A DNA stretch of 64,000 nucleotides from Plasmodium malariae (GCF_900090045.1 NC_041783.1:770001-834000), one strand, 5' to 3'. Counted from the stretch's first letter, positions 45,086 to 57,599 are shown. The notes: a model not told the origin generated them from the sequence alone. Numbers and translations: made by a program.

Positions 45086-46058
45086 TTACTTTTGTTCATA
45101 TTGTTTCCAATTGTACGAATTAATAGCTAGCTCTATTTCGTAGGAATCGACAGGTAATTTACCAGTATATTGTAAAATTTCTTTTTGTGTGTGCAAAAAT
45201 AAACCATCATTTATGTCTAGCACAAGTTTCCCATCAAAAACCCCCTCTCCGTAATCACCTTTTATGAATTCCACAGTAAGGGCATTCTTATTAATTATGC
45301 ACTGTTCAGGAAAAAAAAAAAAAAAAAAAAAAATAACAAAATATAACAAAATATAACAAAATATAACAAAATATGACAAAATTTAACAAAACATGACAAA
45401 ATATAACAAAATATGACAAAATATAACAAAATATGACAAAATATAACAAAATATGACAAAATATAACAAAATATGACAAAATATGACAAAATATAACAAA
45501 ATATGACAAAATTTAACGAAATATGACAAAATAAGCAGCGAATATATATTTATATATATGTGCATATAATATGCAAACCAGTTAAGACTACACTTGACAT
45601 ACACAACGACGTCTGATCGAGTGTGTACTATTTTTCATTCACTAATTTGCAAAAAGTGACATTGCATTATGTAGATATACCTTTTTCACTTCCGCACCGA
45701 GTGAATTTTCAATTGCTCTTGTAATTTCGTCCTCTGGGAAGGACTCATCCACTCCTATGTAATTATAATAAATTTCATTAATTATAAATTCAATTTCTTC
45801 TTGTTCTTCTGTAAACCAGTTTGTTGATAAAAGCAATGTCAAAAAGGAAATTAATTTAAAGTAATCTTTTTTGTCTTTTTCTTTTTCTGATTCGGCTACT
45901 TTTACCCATTGATCATACATATTATTTGTTATATCCCATAATTTCTTCCTGTCGACATCTTCTATTTTTTTTTTTTCTATAACGTTTGTTAACTCTCTTA
46001 TTAATTCACACATATCTTTTGGGTACACATACTTTGATGGTACCTTAAAACATGCCAT
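45086..46058 (-). CDS. Hypothetical protein, two exons
   Basis: Exon 1 (45681-46058) starts MACFKVPSKYVYPKDM and ends in phase 0 at EVKK before GTATAT. Exon 2 (45086-45301) follows a long poly(T) tract and CAG, and reads CIINKNALTVEFIKGDYGE to the stop. Total 197 residues. The intron (45302-45680) is mostly a 10-bp array (ACAAAATATA). The first half is helical and acidic; the second half looks like a compact beta fold with DGKLVLDINDGLFLH. No signal peptide or membrane segment. I do not recognise a family, but the even composition and lack of low-complexity inserts suggest a conserved globular protein. Confidence 0.75.
45328..45530. repeat. 10-bp minisatellite within an intron
   Basis: About 19 copies of ACAAAATATA or ACAAAATATG in the intron of the 45 kb gene, next to its poly(T) acceptor tract. 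Confidence 0.9.
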
Positions 46059-47683
46059 TTTACAAACTACTTTTTAAAAGTATAACGTGTACGTACAATT
46101 TGTTTACGCGGAATTTCCAATATCTATCTTCTCTTAACTGTTACTTTAATATACAGTACATGTATTATAACTTTACTACATACTTATAAATGCGCCTTTT
46201 TATACATACTTTTTATTACAGGTATGAAATGTGTGTACTGTGTGGACTTATGTTCGTAATTTGGTTGTTTAATTTAAAAAGTTTTTTACTGGCATTTTAA
46301 AATTATTTTTTGGTATTTTTTTGGTATTTTTTTGGTATTGTTTTGGCAATTTTTTGGAATGTTTTTAACAATTTTTTGGAATGTTTTTTACAATTTTTTG
46401 GAATGTTTTTAACAATTTTTTGGAATGTTTTTTACAATTTTTTGGAATGTTTTTGGCATTTTTTTTCGCTCGTCCCTTAAGCAAAATAGGGACTACCTAT
46501 ACAAAAATATAATTTAAGCTTTATTAATTTTTCAACGTCATAAGATAATTCTCACAGAAAAATAAATGATATATCTTATTACACCAAAAAATAAAATACA
46601 TAAAATTGTAAAATACGGGAAAATAAAATTACTAAAATAATTCAATAGAAATACCTGAACATGTCATGGAAAAATTGGAAGAAAAAATGGAAAACAAAAT
46701 GGAAAACAAAATGGAAAATAAAATGGAAAATAAAATCGAGAAAGAAGTGGAAAAAAAAGTGGGAAAATATATAACGGTTAACTCGGGTTACTATCATAAT
46801 ATGGCATAAAAAAAAAAAAAATTATAATAAAATAAAAAACTCATAATATAATAAAATAAAAAACTCATAATATAATAAAATAAAAAACTCATAATATAAT
46901 AAAATAAAAAATTCTTAAAATAATAAAATAAAAAATTCTTAAAATAATAAAATAAAAAATTCTTAAAATAATAAAATAAAAAATTCTTAAAATAATAAAA
47001 TAAAAAATTCTTAAAATAATAAAGCAATGAAGTAATAAAACGAAAAAACGATTCTAATATCTTAACAAGTCTGAACGTTTTATTTGGTTGCTATGAAATA
47101 AATAAATAAAAAAAAAAAAAAAAAGGAAAAGACCGTAAGATCCTTAACAGTGCATGTAAGAAAATGATTTTTTTTCCATTTTCAATTTTTTCCACATTTC
47201 AGAAATGTATTTTTATCTCTTTTTAAATAATGATCTTTTTACACCCTTTCAAGAAAATAGGCTAGTATTCCTATTTAACATACAATAAATTTATTATAAT
47301 TTTAAAACGAAAAAAATAAAAATAACATAAAATAGAAATAAAGAAGAAAAAATTAAATAACTTAATGAAATAATATACATCATAATCCCAATATATTACA
47401 CGTTCTCTTCTTTATTTTTATTATTTCCCCCCCCCCCTTCCCTTTATAAGTGTGTAATTAAGGATAGAGTCGTAGCTGCTTAGTGGTCATTGAATAAGGA
47501 ATGTGTTCTAGTTAATGGGTGTCCCACGAAAACACAAATAAATACAAACACATAAATCTACACGATCATACTTATACATACACTTTTACGCATTCGTTTG
47601 TTTATTCCTCTTGAGTAACATGTTTACGTACTAATTGGCAAGAGACAGAATTTTTCCACATTTTATTATTAATTTGCAAAATT
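46059..47683. other. Intergenic region with minisatellites
   Basis: Contains a 20-21 bp array around 46340-46460 (TTTTTGGAATG core), a Met/Glu/Asn/Lys-rich ORF at 46663-46809 from an ATGGAAAA(C/T)AAA repeat (low trust), and a 19-24 bp array at 46820-47020. The segment at 47455-47540 has unusually even base composition. On the minus strand it contains a short frame, MTTKQLRLYP, but no gene model could be built. Confidence 0.4.
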
Positions 47684-47874
47684 TCACTTGGTCAGTTGTT
47701 TGTATCCTGCGAATGTTCTAACTGATATTAATTTGAAATTCACTTCTGCGTTTAATTGAAGGTTTTCCATTAGTAATAACAGAACTACAACTGAAAAGGA
47801 AAAAAAAAAAGGAAAACAAAATAAAGGAAGTCCCTCATTTCCTCCTTTTTGTTTTTTCCTTTTTCCTCACGCAT
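47684..47874 (-). CDS. Candidate 36-residue microprotein, two exons
   Basis: A minus-strand terminal exon (47684-47790) follows a pyrimidine-rich acceptor ending TTTTCAG and reads VVLLLLMENLQLNAEVNF, then KLISVRTFAGYKQLTK and TGA. An ATG plus one base at 47871-47874, directly before GTGAGG, joins it in phase 1 across an 80-bp intron, giving a short hydrophobic N-terminus and an amphipathic tail. A first exon of four bases is unusual, so the true first exon may be elsewhere. The terminal exon itself looks real. Confidence 0.3.
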
Positions 47875-48899
47875 TTATATTTAAATTAAGATGTTCAACT
47901 TGTTTGTCATAGCAGAGAAATTATTAGTGCCCATTATAATAATTATCCATGTATTTTAATTATTATTATTATTATCTTCATCATCATAAATATAAACATA
48001 ATCACTGCGTATCTATTTGTTTATTTCCATATTTAACGATAAGCTTCGTATCGCTGTTCCCTTCATATGGTAACAATAAATAGCCTTTTTATTTCCCAAT
48101 TACACTATTTTATTTCACCCATGACTGCCCTTTTCCGTTTCTAAAATACTCCGTTTCAAATACATGTTATCAAAATTAATATATATGTATGCATTCACAT
48201 AATATATGGATATAATGAAAACAATAATAATATATAAGTGTTAACAATTCAACGGAAAAATGAGAATTCAAAAAAAGATTATAACCCTACATATTTAGTC
48301 TTTCTCAATCTTGTTTTATTTGTTCTTCATAAATAAACATTTTTCTTAGTACATTCAGCACAAAACACATTTTCCCTTTTTTTCTAAAGTTTATTTATTT
48401 ATAATATAGCATTTTTAAGTGATAAGTCTATATGATTAATTAATTTTGAAATATTTAGTCCTTTTCTTTTTTTTTTTTTTCTTTTGTTCATTTTACTGCT
48501 ATATATATTTTTTTTTTTTTTTTTATATATTTTTTTCAATTTTGTTGTTGGGGAAAGGGAAAAAGTTGTTCTTACTATTAATTTTTTTTCCTATTTTATT
48601 TCCTATTTTATATTCTGTTTTATTTCCTATTTTATATCCTATTTTTTTTCCTATTTTTTTTCCTATTTTTTTTCCTATTTTATTCCTATTTTTTTTCCTA
48701 TTTTATATTATCCTATTTTTTTTTTCCCATTTTTTTCATTTTTTTTTCATTTTTTTTCATTTTTTCCCCATTTTTCATTTATTTTTAACGAATTTTTTAG
48801 CAGTTATAAAGGAAAGGAAACAGAATTGTGGGGTTTATTATTTTAATATATATATATTTTTATTTATTTTTTTTTTTTATTGTATATATTGCTCAAATT
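47875..48899. other. Intergenic region, T-rich
   Basis: AT-rich spacer ending in a T-rich array (about 48590-48720, TTTTTTCCTATT units) just upstream of the AP-1 sigma gene. No reliable coding signal. Confidence 0.45.
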
Positions 48900-49678
48900 A
48901 TGATACATTTTGTGTTACTAATAAGCCGTCAAGGCAAAACAAGACTTGCAAAGTGGTATATACCCTTATCTCAAAAAGAGAAAGCAAAAATAATACGAGA
49001 AACATCTCAAATAACATTGAACAGAACTCCGAAGCTTTGCAATTTCGTAGAATGGAGAGAATATAAGCTGGTGTTCAAAAGGTATGACAGTTGCATATAC
49101 ACGCGTACATAAATGTGTATATGTGAATATGTATTTATGCATATCTATGTGTATGTACGTATGTATGTATATCTATGTGTATGTACGTATGTATGTAAGC
49201 ATGTATGTATGTGGGTATGTATGCGAACGTGTACACTTACATATCATGAGCATAAGTGCGTTTTTTCTTCCACATTTATCTGAGAAATACCCAAAAATAG
49301 TGAAATTTTCACCTTGTGGATATTTCTTTTGACATTTGATGAATAGCGGGCGCAAATATATGTGTGTACTCGTTACTGTTTACTTGTTGCAGGTACGCCA
49401 GCCTGTTCTTCATAGCGTGTATTGACAAAAATGACAACGAGTTAATCACCTTGGAAATAATACATCATTATGTTGAAATACTGGACAAATATTTTGGTAA
49501 CGTGTGTGAGTTGGATTTAATTTTTAATTTTCATAAAGCATATTATTTGTTAGATGAAATTCTAGTAACTGGAGAGTTACAAGAGAGTAGCAAGAAAACC
49601 ATTCTTCGAGTTGTTTCTGCACAGGATTCCTTAATGGAAGATAATAAAAGCAGTAAGAAGTTGGGGACAATAATATAG
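48900..49678 (+). CDS. AP-1 clathrin adaptor complex, sigma subunit
   Basis: Small chain of the AP-1 adaptor that packages cargo into clathrin-coated vesicles at the trans-Golgi; in Plasmodium, traffic to rhoptries and other secretory organelles is the likely setting. Exons are 48900-49081 and 49393-49678, joined in phase 2 (KR-YASLFF), giving 155 residues, the normal sigma length. Signature blocks in order: [75 protein letters not shown] and [16 protein letters not shown]. These match sigma-1 better than sigma-2 or sigma-3 ([20 protein letters not shown]). The start ATG gives the conserved N-terminus. The intron carries a TATG-type microsatellite. Confidence 0.93.
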
Positions 49679-50633
49679 GAATTGTACCACATAAGAAACA
49701 TGTAGATATGTTTATATAGCACATATTACCCCTGCACGTCTTTCATTCCTTTTCGCTCCTTTTCACTATATTTTATTCCATTTTATCGGTTATTTTATTT
49801 TTATTTTATTTATTTATTTTTTTTTTTTTTTTTTGCATAGAACAATATATATGTGCACACACAAAAGCATTATAATGTTTTTCACTATTGATTAACATAT
49901 GAAAAAAATAATGCTTTAGTTTATTTTTCTTTTTCTTTCTGATTTACCTTCATTCACTTTTTCAAAATGATAGAATATTTTATTTTTATTTTTTTATTTT
50001 TTTATTTTTTTAATTTATCATTTTGTGTATAAAGTAACTTAAAAGGGACTAATTTGTACCATTTTGTGCCAATTTATACTTTTTTATAATTCTTCATAAT
50101 TTTTTATAATTCTTCATAATTTTTTATAATTCTCCATAAATTTTTATAATTCTCCATAAATTTTTATAATTCTCCATAAATTTTTATAATTCTCCATAAA
50201 TTTTTATAATTTTTTACGCCATTTTATACTTTTCAAACTTTTTATGCTTTTTATACTTTTTACACTTCATTATATTTTTTGTGTCTCTTTTTTTTTTTTT
50301 TTTTTTTGTCGTATCTTTCGAAGCAGTTTTTTCTTATCATTTTAAAAAGTCATTCTTAACAAATTGCTCACTAAAGATTTCATTGTGCTAACTGATCAGA
50401 TATGCACTCGCATAGTTAAGTAATTGTACAGTTATGTATTTACGTAATTGTGCAGTTACATAGTTACATACATATAAAATAAATGCGAAAAAAAAAAAAA
50501 AAAAATATATTTTATTTAAAAAATACACAATTACAAAAAAGAGCTATTATTATGCTATGTTTTTTTTTTTTTTTTTTTTCTTCTTTAAAATTGTCCACTC
50601 CTGTAAGGATTGCCTATTTACAACTTAGCACAG
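49679..50633. other. Intergenic region
   Basis: T-rich spacer. Contains a 20-bp array at about 50095-50215 (TTTTATAATTCTCCATAAAT) and poly(T) runs. No coding signal. Confidence 0.5.
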
Positions 50634-51000
50634 ATGGGAGAAGGTGATACGACAACATTCAAGCAGTTACTAGTTTATTGGTACGTTTTAAAATGCATAT
50701 GAAATGGTAAATGTAATTTCAAATGCAAAAATATATATATATATATACATATACATATATGCACATGCATGAGTAGGTAACCTCAATTGTACAAGTTATG
50801 ACAAGAATTGTCGATACGCACACTTAAAATGAACCTACAAAAAGAATGATGAAGCTGAAGCTGTAGCTGCCACCATACGTGTAAACATGTAAGCACACCT
50901 TTCACGTAAAAGTACCGTATGCTCATTTATTCATGCAGGTACATGGTATATACCCGCGCATACCTTCTTTACAGTTTGGATGTTTGCGTTTCTTTCCTTT
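50634..51000 (+). CDS. Candidate small spliced gene, 3' end unresolved
   Basis: The exon at 50634-50680 starts ATG with a balanced frame ([15 protein letters not shown]) and ends in phase 2 before GTACGT. A strong acceptor (TTCATGCAG) at 50939 continues in phase as [16 protein letters not shown] and runs into the antisense strand of the HSP90 3' end, where the frame stays open to 51185. A further donor near 50981 or a short overlap must end the gene; I could not fix it, so the end given is nominal. The first exon is the convincing part. Confidence 0.3.
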
Positions 51001-53647
51001 CCACTTCGTCAGTCGAATTCATATTTCCGTCGTTTATGCCGCCGCTACTTGAACTACTGCTCATGCCGCTACCACTCACATCGTCATCATTTGCACCCCC
51101 TTCTCCTACAACTTTGCTTGACTTAGTATCTGATGCTTCCCCGTCCACCGGGCTAACCTGCTCAGATGAATCCTTTCGTTCATAGTGATATGCATACCTT
51201 GCCGTAAGTAAGAGCAATTCATTTAATCGGGTTAGAAGCGAACGAGGGTCGTCTAATATCCCTGCTGCAATAGATGCGTTGTCATAAAGTTGGTGCACTA
51301 GCAATTTCGCTACCTCCTGATTAGTATTTTTTAAATGATAAATGGATGTAATGATTGTATGCGTGGGATTCAGTTCTAAGGTTGCTGGTAAGTTATGTAG
51401 CATATTATCTTGAAAATCTGCATTTTTCATAGTTGCTTTCATAACTTTCCTAAGTGTTGGTGATAAAAATCCTGTAACAACAGCAGGTGATACAGTTAAG
51501 CGTTCAGAAAATTTTACTTCTGAACATTTCGATCCTAGTACATCTTTAAAATATTTTTGTAATTCTTTCTTCTGTTCTTGTGTAAAAAAATTGGACTGTT
51601 CATTTTGTTTTCCACTATTATTATTGCTGCTATTACTACTATTAATATTCTTATTAGCGTTTAATATAACATCATCTAGATCTTCATTCTGGGATGTGTC
51701 AATTGAAACAAACTTTGCCCCATTATATGATTGCAAATTCATTAAAACGAATTCATCGATCTCTTCTAATAGTAATAGTACATCCATGTTTTGTTTTTTA
51801 AAAGGTTCCATATATGGTGACGTTAAAGCTACATCTCTATCATTTGCAGAAAAGTAATATATGTTCTTCTGACCATCTATCACACTGTTCATATATTCTT
51901 TTAAAGATATATATTTGTTTAGATTAATGGAATAGAATCTCAACAAATTCATCAAAATGCCTTTATAATGATTCTTTGTCGAATCTTCTAAAATACCTTC
52001 TTTTAAGTTATAATTAAAATTTTTATAAAATTTTAAGTATTTCTCTTCATTATGATCTGCTTCCTTTTCTAAATTTTTTAAAATCTTTGTAACAACAACT
52101 CGAGATAACTTATTCATCAATGTACTATCTTGCATATTTTCTCTACTTATATTTAATGGCATATCTTCACAGTCAACTACTCCTTTAATGAAATATAACC
52201 ACTTGGGTATAATGTTATCTGCGTTCTTTTTCACTAACATTTTTTTGCAGTATAACGATATTTCTATTTCATTATTTTGCTGAAATAGTCTTGATGGTGC
52301 TTCTTCAGGGATATAAAAAACACTCTTGATAGACATAGGTGCATCTGCTTTGTACATAAGCTTATATATATAACTAGTATTGTCATCATAACCTTTTTTC
52401 TTGTTCAAAAATTTAAAGAAGTTTCGATGCTCTTCTTCCGACACGTTCTCCTTACACCATAATGGTTTTTGATTGTTTATCAGAATTTCTTCCGTCATTA
52501 CATCGTCAGCTCTACAACCCTCAGTTGCACTCCTTTTCTTTGCCTCTTCTTCTGATGGGCCTTGTTCTGCTACATCAGCTCCGGTGTTCATTCTCTCCCC
52601 TTTGGAATCCGTACGTAGGCCGACCTGCTCCACTGCATCTGCTTCGGCCGATTCGGATACTTCGACTGCTTTTGCTACTTTTGCTGCTTCTGCTGATTCT
52701 GCTGATTCTGCTGCCTCTATCCCCTCTGCTGAGCTTCCCTGGATGCGCTTTTTCTTAACTATGTAAACAGGAAAATTAATGAAGGAGGAGAACTTTTCCA
52801 CTATCTGCTGAACTTTCTGGATATTGGAAAATTCCCTGCACGTATCTTTCAGATGACAAACTATTCTTGTTCCTCTGGGTATGTCATCTACTTCTTTCAA
52901 TGTAAACATTCCATTTCCATCTGACTTCCAATGATAACCCACAGAATTTTCTTCATACGAACGTGTAAAAACCTCCACCTCATCTGAAACAACAAAAGAA
53001 CTATAAAATCCAACTCCAAATTGCCCTATGATATCGCCTGTATTTGACAATTCTTCCTTTTCACCTGACTCTGTTAAGGTATTTTTTTTTTTTATATTTT
53101 TCTCCTTTATCGAATTCAAAAAATTTAAAGAACCACTTTTTGCAATAGTCCCCAAATTATCAATTACTTCTTGCTTGGTCATTCCGATTCCACTGTCTTC
53201 AATAATAAATAATTTTTCTTTTTCATCCGTAGAAATTTTTATGTAGAACGGAATGTTCTTTTCCTCTTCTACTGAGGAATCTGCAATTTTTATGGATGCA
53301 TTTTGAGTAAATCTTAATTTTTCTATTGCATCAGAAGAATTGCTTATTAGCTCTCTTATAAATACTTCTTTATCTGTATACAGCGAATGAGCTACTATTT
53401 GTAGCAATTTCTTTGTTTCTGCTTTGAACTCATAACTTTCTCCTGTACTAAAATGTTTTCTTCTATCACTATTAACTCGACCGTTCACGTATCTCCTATT
53501 CATCCATTTATTATGTACATTATTAATACAGCTACTCACATTTCGAACTCCGTTCTGTGTTGTTATTTTATTGCTTGCTTTTTTTTCCGCTATGGAACAT
53601 ACTTTGCTAATTTGCAAAGTATTTCTAGCAAACTTCGACAAACTCAT
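50969..53647 (-). CDS. Heat shock protein 90, TRAP1-like (mitochondrial)
   Basis: HSP90 chaperone of 892 residues. The GHKL ATPase domain has [17 protein letters not shown] at about 74-90, [16 protein letters not shown] at 98-113 (E99, N103), DSGIGMT at 151-157 and GQFGVGFYS. The charged linker typical of cytosolic HSP90 is replaced by an Ala/Glu-rich insert ([15 protein letters not shown]) at about 305-345. There is no MEEVD at the C-terminus, so it is an organellar paralogue, and no KDEL-type end, so not GRP94. The first ~65 residues are basic and hydroxyl-rich, like a mitochondrial presequence. The ATG follows GTAAGT directly, so the true N-terminus may come from upstream exons. The Ser/Gly-rich acidic C-terminal tail is low complexity. 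Confidence 0.88.
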   Translation of the reverse strand: MSLSKFARNTLQISKVCSIAEKKASNKITTQNGVRNVSSCINNVHNKWMNRRYVNGRVNSDRRKHFSTGESYEFKAETKKLLQIVAHSLYTDKEVFIRELISNSSDAIEKLRFTQNASIKIADSSVEEEKNIPFYIKISTDEKEKLFIIEDSGIGMTKQEVIDNLGTIAKSGSLNFLNSIKEKNIKKKNTLTESGEKEELSNTGDIIGQFGVGFYSSFVVSDEVEVFTRSYEENSVGYHWKSDGNGMFTLKEVDDIPRGTRIVCHLKDTCREFSNIQKVQQIVEKFSSFINFPVYIVKKKRIQGSSAEGIEAAESAESAEAAKVAKAVEVSESAEADAVEQVGLRTDSKGERMNTGADVAEQGPSEEEAKKRSATEGCRADDVMTEEILINNQKPLWCKENVSEEEHRNFFKFLNKKKGYDDNTSYIYKLMYKADAPMSIKSVFYIPEEAPSRLFQQNNEIEISLYCKKMLVKKNADNIIPKWLYFIKGVVDCEDMPLNISRENMQDSTLMNKLSRVVVTKILKNLEKEADHNEEKYLKFYKNFNYNLKEGILEDSTKNHYKGILMNLLRFYSINLNKYISLKEYMNSVIDGQKNIYYFSANDRDVALTSPYMEPFKKQNMDVLLLLEEIDEFVLMNLQSYNGAKFVSIDTSQNEDLDDVILNANKNINSSNSSNNNSGKQNEQSNFFTQEQKKELQKYFKDVLGSKCSEVKFSERLTVSPAVVTGFLSPTLRKVMKATMKNADFQDNMLHNLPATLELNPTHTIITSIYHLKNTNQEVAKLLVHQLYDNASIAAGILDDPRSLLTRLNELLLLTARYAYHYERKDSSEQVSPVDGEASDTKSSKVVGEGGANDDDVSGSGMSSSSSSGGINDGNMNSTDEVERKETQTSKL

Positions 53648-53933
53648 ACTTACAAGATATGGGTTTTCCTCAATCCGGGTGGAAGAATGGCAGTTAAGAA
53701 GGAGTACACACCTCTACACGCGGATGCTGTATACCGATGTAATATATATGTATACTTACACGTACGTGTATGTATTGTTGATTATGTGCATATAATTGCA
53801 AATAAATAAAAATTAATACAGAAACTTCTGCCTCAGTTTTCTTTTTTTTTTTTTTTCTTTTTTTTTTTTTAAAAAAATTTCTTAAAAATGGGGTGCCCCT
53901 TACACTTGCTCGTTCAAAATGATGTATTTTCAT
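53648..53933 (-). other. Candidate upstream exons of the TRAP1-like gene
   Basis: Minus strand: a perfect donor, GTAAGTATGAG, sits across the annotated start. It ends a phase-1 open exon (from a TATACAG acceptor near 53724) that reads [18 protein letters not shown]. Further upstream an ATG at 53933 opens MKIHHFERAS before GTGTAA/GTAAGG. Joining these to the CAAATTAG acceptor inside the HSP90 frame would give an alternative, leader-like N-terminus. The alternatives are not resolved. Confidence 0.3.
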
Positions 53934-54202
53934 ACATTCGAACGGATTCGTACAAAGGAACGCACGCGCATACGTATACAGGTATATACAAATATAAACG
54001 CATATATATATGTTTATCTTTTTTTTAAAACAATTTTTATTTTACGGGTGTTAAGAAAAAGAGCTTTCCATATCTCTTAATTGCACCGCAAGTTCGTATG
54101 TATGTACTATTTACATATGCAATTCAAATTTGTATATATATACATATGTTTGCATATTTCTTTCCCTTTTAAATGTTTGAAGAAAAATCATTCTAGGCAA
54201 GC

Positions 54203-55095
54203 ATGAGCAGAAAATTTATTTTTGTGCTGATTTATAAAGAGCCCTTTCAACAGTTTTGATTTTTTATTTTAGAAACTTAAAAAATGGCATGAGAGAAAAT
54301 AAATTTATACGCATATACACGCTTGTATGCATACATTTATATATTTGCATATATATATACATGTTATGTATATTATAATTACATTCGCATATATACGTTT
54401 GTATAGAAGGACGTTAACCCATGTGCAGTATAATATATGTAGCAAATTGAGCTGTAGATGCCGTTTCTTAATTTTTAGTGGAATACTCTTTTTTTTTTTT
54501 TTTTCCTTTTTTTATCTATTATATAAGTACAATGCACAGTTGACAAAGGCATGGCCCCGTGAAGGTTAATTACATTTTTAAAAGAAAAAAAAAGAGGTAT
54601 TATATAGGTTTCCTTAAGTGCTAAATGTATTTACTTGTTTATATACGCATACATATTTATATATGCACATGTTTATATTTATATAAGTATAGGTGCACAT
54701 GTTATCCTTTTTGCAAAAAAACAGGCACATAGGGATGATTTAAACCAAATAAAAAAAAGAACGGTTTCCACAAAATTTTGGGTAATACATTGTAGTAGTT
54801 TCTGTTCATTAAAAACAGCTATTTTAATATTTTATTTTAATTTTTTATTTTATATTTATTTTTTTATTATTTTATTATCTTATTATCTTATTATTTTAAT
54901 TTTTTATTATCTTATTATTTTATTATTTTATTATTTTAATTTTTTATTATTTTATTAATTTATTATTTTAATTTTTTATTATCTTATTATTTTATTATTT
55001 TAATTTTTTATTATTTTATTATTTTAATTTTTTTTTTTTTTTTCTAGCTATTTTGCAGCTTCTTTGCTGTTACTGTTTACCCCTTTACAGAGTAA
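54203..55095 (+). CDS. Candidate 97-residue protein, five exons
   Basis: Exons 54203-54252, 54407-54477, 54528-54558, 54688-54781 and 55048-55095 chain with matching phases (2,1,2,0) into one frame. It starts MSRKFIFVLIYKEPFQ, passes a Cys-rich SKLSCRCRFLIF block and GAHVILFAKKQAHRDDLNQ, and ends with an aromatic segment (WLFCSFFAVTVYPFTE). Intron 2 is 50 bp and pyrimidine-rich. Intron 4 ends in a long poly(T)-CTAG tract and holds TTATTATC repeats. Exon 3 could instead be read in another frame (YNAQLTKAWPRE), joining exon 4 five bases later, so two models share the last two exons. No family recognised. Five concordant junctions make chance unlikely. Confidence 0.5.
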
Positions 55096-55472
55096 CATCT
55101 TTCCTACACATTAATGGATCGATATAAATTGCAGTTATTGTTGTATTAATGGGCCGCTCATTTTTTTGTGTATTATACTTTGTGTAAGAAAATTTTAATA
55201 TATTTGTGAAGTATTATCTGTGTGCTGTTTTTTTAATAATGTGAGTAATTTCCCTAAATTATTAACACCTTTGTGGAGGTGGGGGGTGGCAATTTGTTGC
55301 ATAGGGAGTACACACATATGTATAAAAATATATATATTTATATGTGTATTTACGCATGATAACAAGTACACGAGTACATGTAAAACGTACTTCGTGCCAA
55401 CAGTTAAGGCGCAATAAATGGACAAAGAAATGCATTTAAAGTAAGAACAAAAAAGTAGGAGGATACACATAC

Positions 55473-55512
<40 letters not shown>

Positions 55513-55538
55513 ATATAAGTATACGGAAAACGTATTAT

Positions 55539-56663
55539 ATGTCTGTCATGTACCAAGGTTAAATTTTTAAACGGAGAAGGGCTCATAGAAAAAAATATTT
55601 TATACTATGCCTCAATTTACTGTGCATCATTTTGTAGTTTTTTCTTTTTCTTTTTTTTTTTTTTTTTTTTTTCATTTTTTCGCTTTCATTGGGGAGAAGG
55701 TAAATTGTCATTCAGTGATAGTAATAAAATTTGGGCAACTCATAAATTTCTTAAATATAGCAAAAATAATACCCCACTCCAAGATTTAAGCACGTATGGA
55801 GGTGGTTTAACATATGTTATGAACAAGTTAAGGCAGGTAAAATATATCTCTTTGGCTCGCCCTTCTCCTCCTTTCAAAATAAACTATTTATTCATCCTAT
55901 TATATATTTGTTCTCACAAGGGATAAAGCGTTCGGTTTCTTCATATTTGTTCTCACTTAAGTTTACATTAAAGCACCCTAAATCCTAATCGTATGAAGAG
56001 CTACCATCACATTGAATCATTCAAAAATGACCTATGTATGATTTCTTTTAAGTTCATTCTTTCTTTCTAATGTAAAGTAGTATAGCAACTTTCACAAAGA
56101 ATTATTGTTATTCCCCAAAAAAATAAAAATTTTATTTTATTTTTTATTTTTTATTTTTATTTTTATTTATATATATATTTTTTTTTTTTCTTTATTGCTA
56201 CAATAAAATGCATGCAACATTCAAATAAAATGTTTGGTTTAAAACTAAAATTACCTTAAATATAGAAACTTTTTTTTCTCGTGAACAAGAAAAAAAAAAA
56301 AAAAGAGTAAACGAGGAGTATATACTTTTATTTCACCCATTAAACGTCAACGCATATATATGTACATGGGGTGCATACATGTATATATATATATGTTACA
56401 TAATACACTTACTACGTATACACATATTTCATGTACACATATTTCATATATGCATACTACGTATACACATATAACATTTATACATATTACATATACTCAT
56501 ATTACGTGTATACATATATATATATATAAATATATATATAAGGGCGTTCATACACGTATATTAGTGCACATACTACTTATCCAGTTTTATCCAGTTCGGA
56601 GTAGCAAATTGCAAATATGAATATATCCCCTTACAGGAAGCACATAACAATGGGGAATTTTAA
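55539..56663 (+). CDS. Candidate 60-residue protein, three exons
   Basis: Exon 55539-55557 (MSVMYQ) ends in phase 1. Exon 55700-55836 (or from 55697) follows a poly(T) tract and reads KLSFSDSNKIWATHKFLKY, then DLSTYGGGLTYVMNKLRQ, before GTAAAA. Exon 56637-56663 after CTTACAG adds EAHNNGEF and a stop. All phases agree. The 800-bp second intron holds TA and CATATTACATATA repeats. Soluble, slightly basic, with a Gly-rich turn. No family recognised. The central exon is the strongest evidence. Confidence 0.45.
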
Positions 56664-57303
56664 AATCAATTTGCTAGTTTCAAAGGCAGATCAATATGTT
56701 TAATTTTCTTTTTTTTTAATATGTGATATAGTATTTTTTAAAAAATTTATAAACCTGCATGGAGATATAAAAAATTGTATACGCACATATACAACATATT
56801 TTTAAGATAACACAAAAAAAAAAAAAAAAATTTATATTTGGTGTGGATGGCGCATTATGTATATATATATTATATACATGCATATATATTATATACATAC
56901 ATATATATTATATACATGCATATATATTATATATATGTATATATATTTTGTACTTGTATTTATATTATGTATGTGCATATATATATGTATATATATTTTG
57001 TACATGTATTTATATTATATATATGTATATATATTTTGTACATGTATTTATATTATATATATGTATATATATTTTGTACTTGTATTTATATTATGTATGT
57101 GCATATATATATGTATATATATTTTGTACATGTATTTATATTATGTATATATATTATGTTTATGTATATATTTATAGTCCCTAATTAATTATCGATTTGT
57201 TCTTTATTCATTATATGTAGTTTGGAAAAGTTAGTATTTACTACTTGTCACAGCAATATAAAAATTTGTGTGCACCTTTTGAGCTAATAGCATATTCTTT
57301 TGT

Positions 57304-57335
<32 letters not shown>

Positions 57336-57599
57336 GATAGTATTTTGATTTTTGCTATTTTAAAGTAATCAGTAATACATGGTACTGCTTTGCAGAGGCA
57401 AGAACTGAAATGTGCTAGATAAAGTGCTTGCAATCGAGTTTATACAGTCATCTGCGTGAAGTATCTTGTGTTAACTAAATTGCATTGTTAGGGGCTTGGT
57501 TACCCCACAGTGATATCAAGAAGGTGAACGCAGGTGAAAGGAAAAATCTACCAGGAAAATCGGCCGCACCGCTAAACAGATAAATCGATACGAGAGAGT
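56664..57599. other. Intergenic region 5' of the M16 protease
   Basis: Contains a roughly 60-bp microsatellite-derived array at about 56870-57175 (TATATATTTTGTACATGTAT), poly(T) near 57320 and then a less biased 250 bp leading to the ATG, presumably 5' UTR. Confidence 0.45.

Noticed and set aside
46663..46809. Met/Glu/Asn/Lys-rich ORF
   Set aside because: Built from an ATGGAAAACAAA repeat in an A-rich region; no support beyond the ORF itself.
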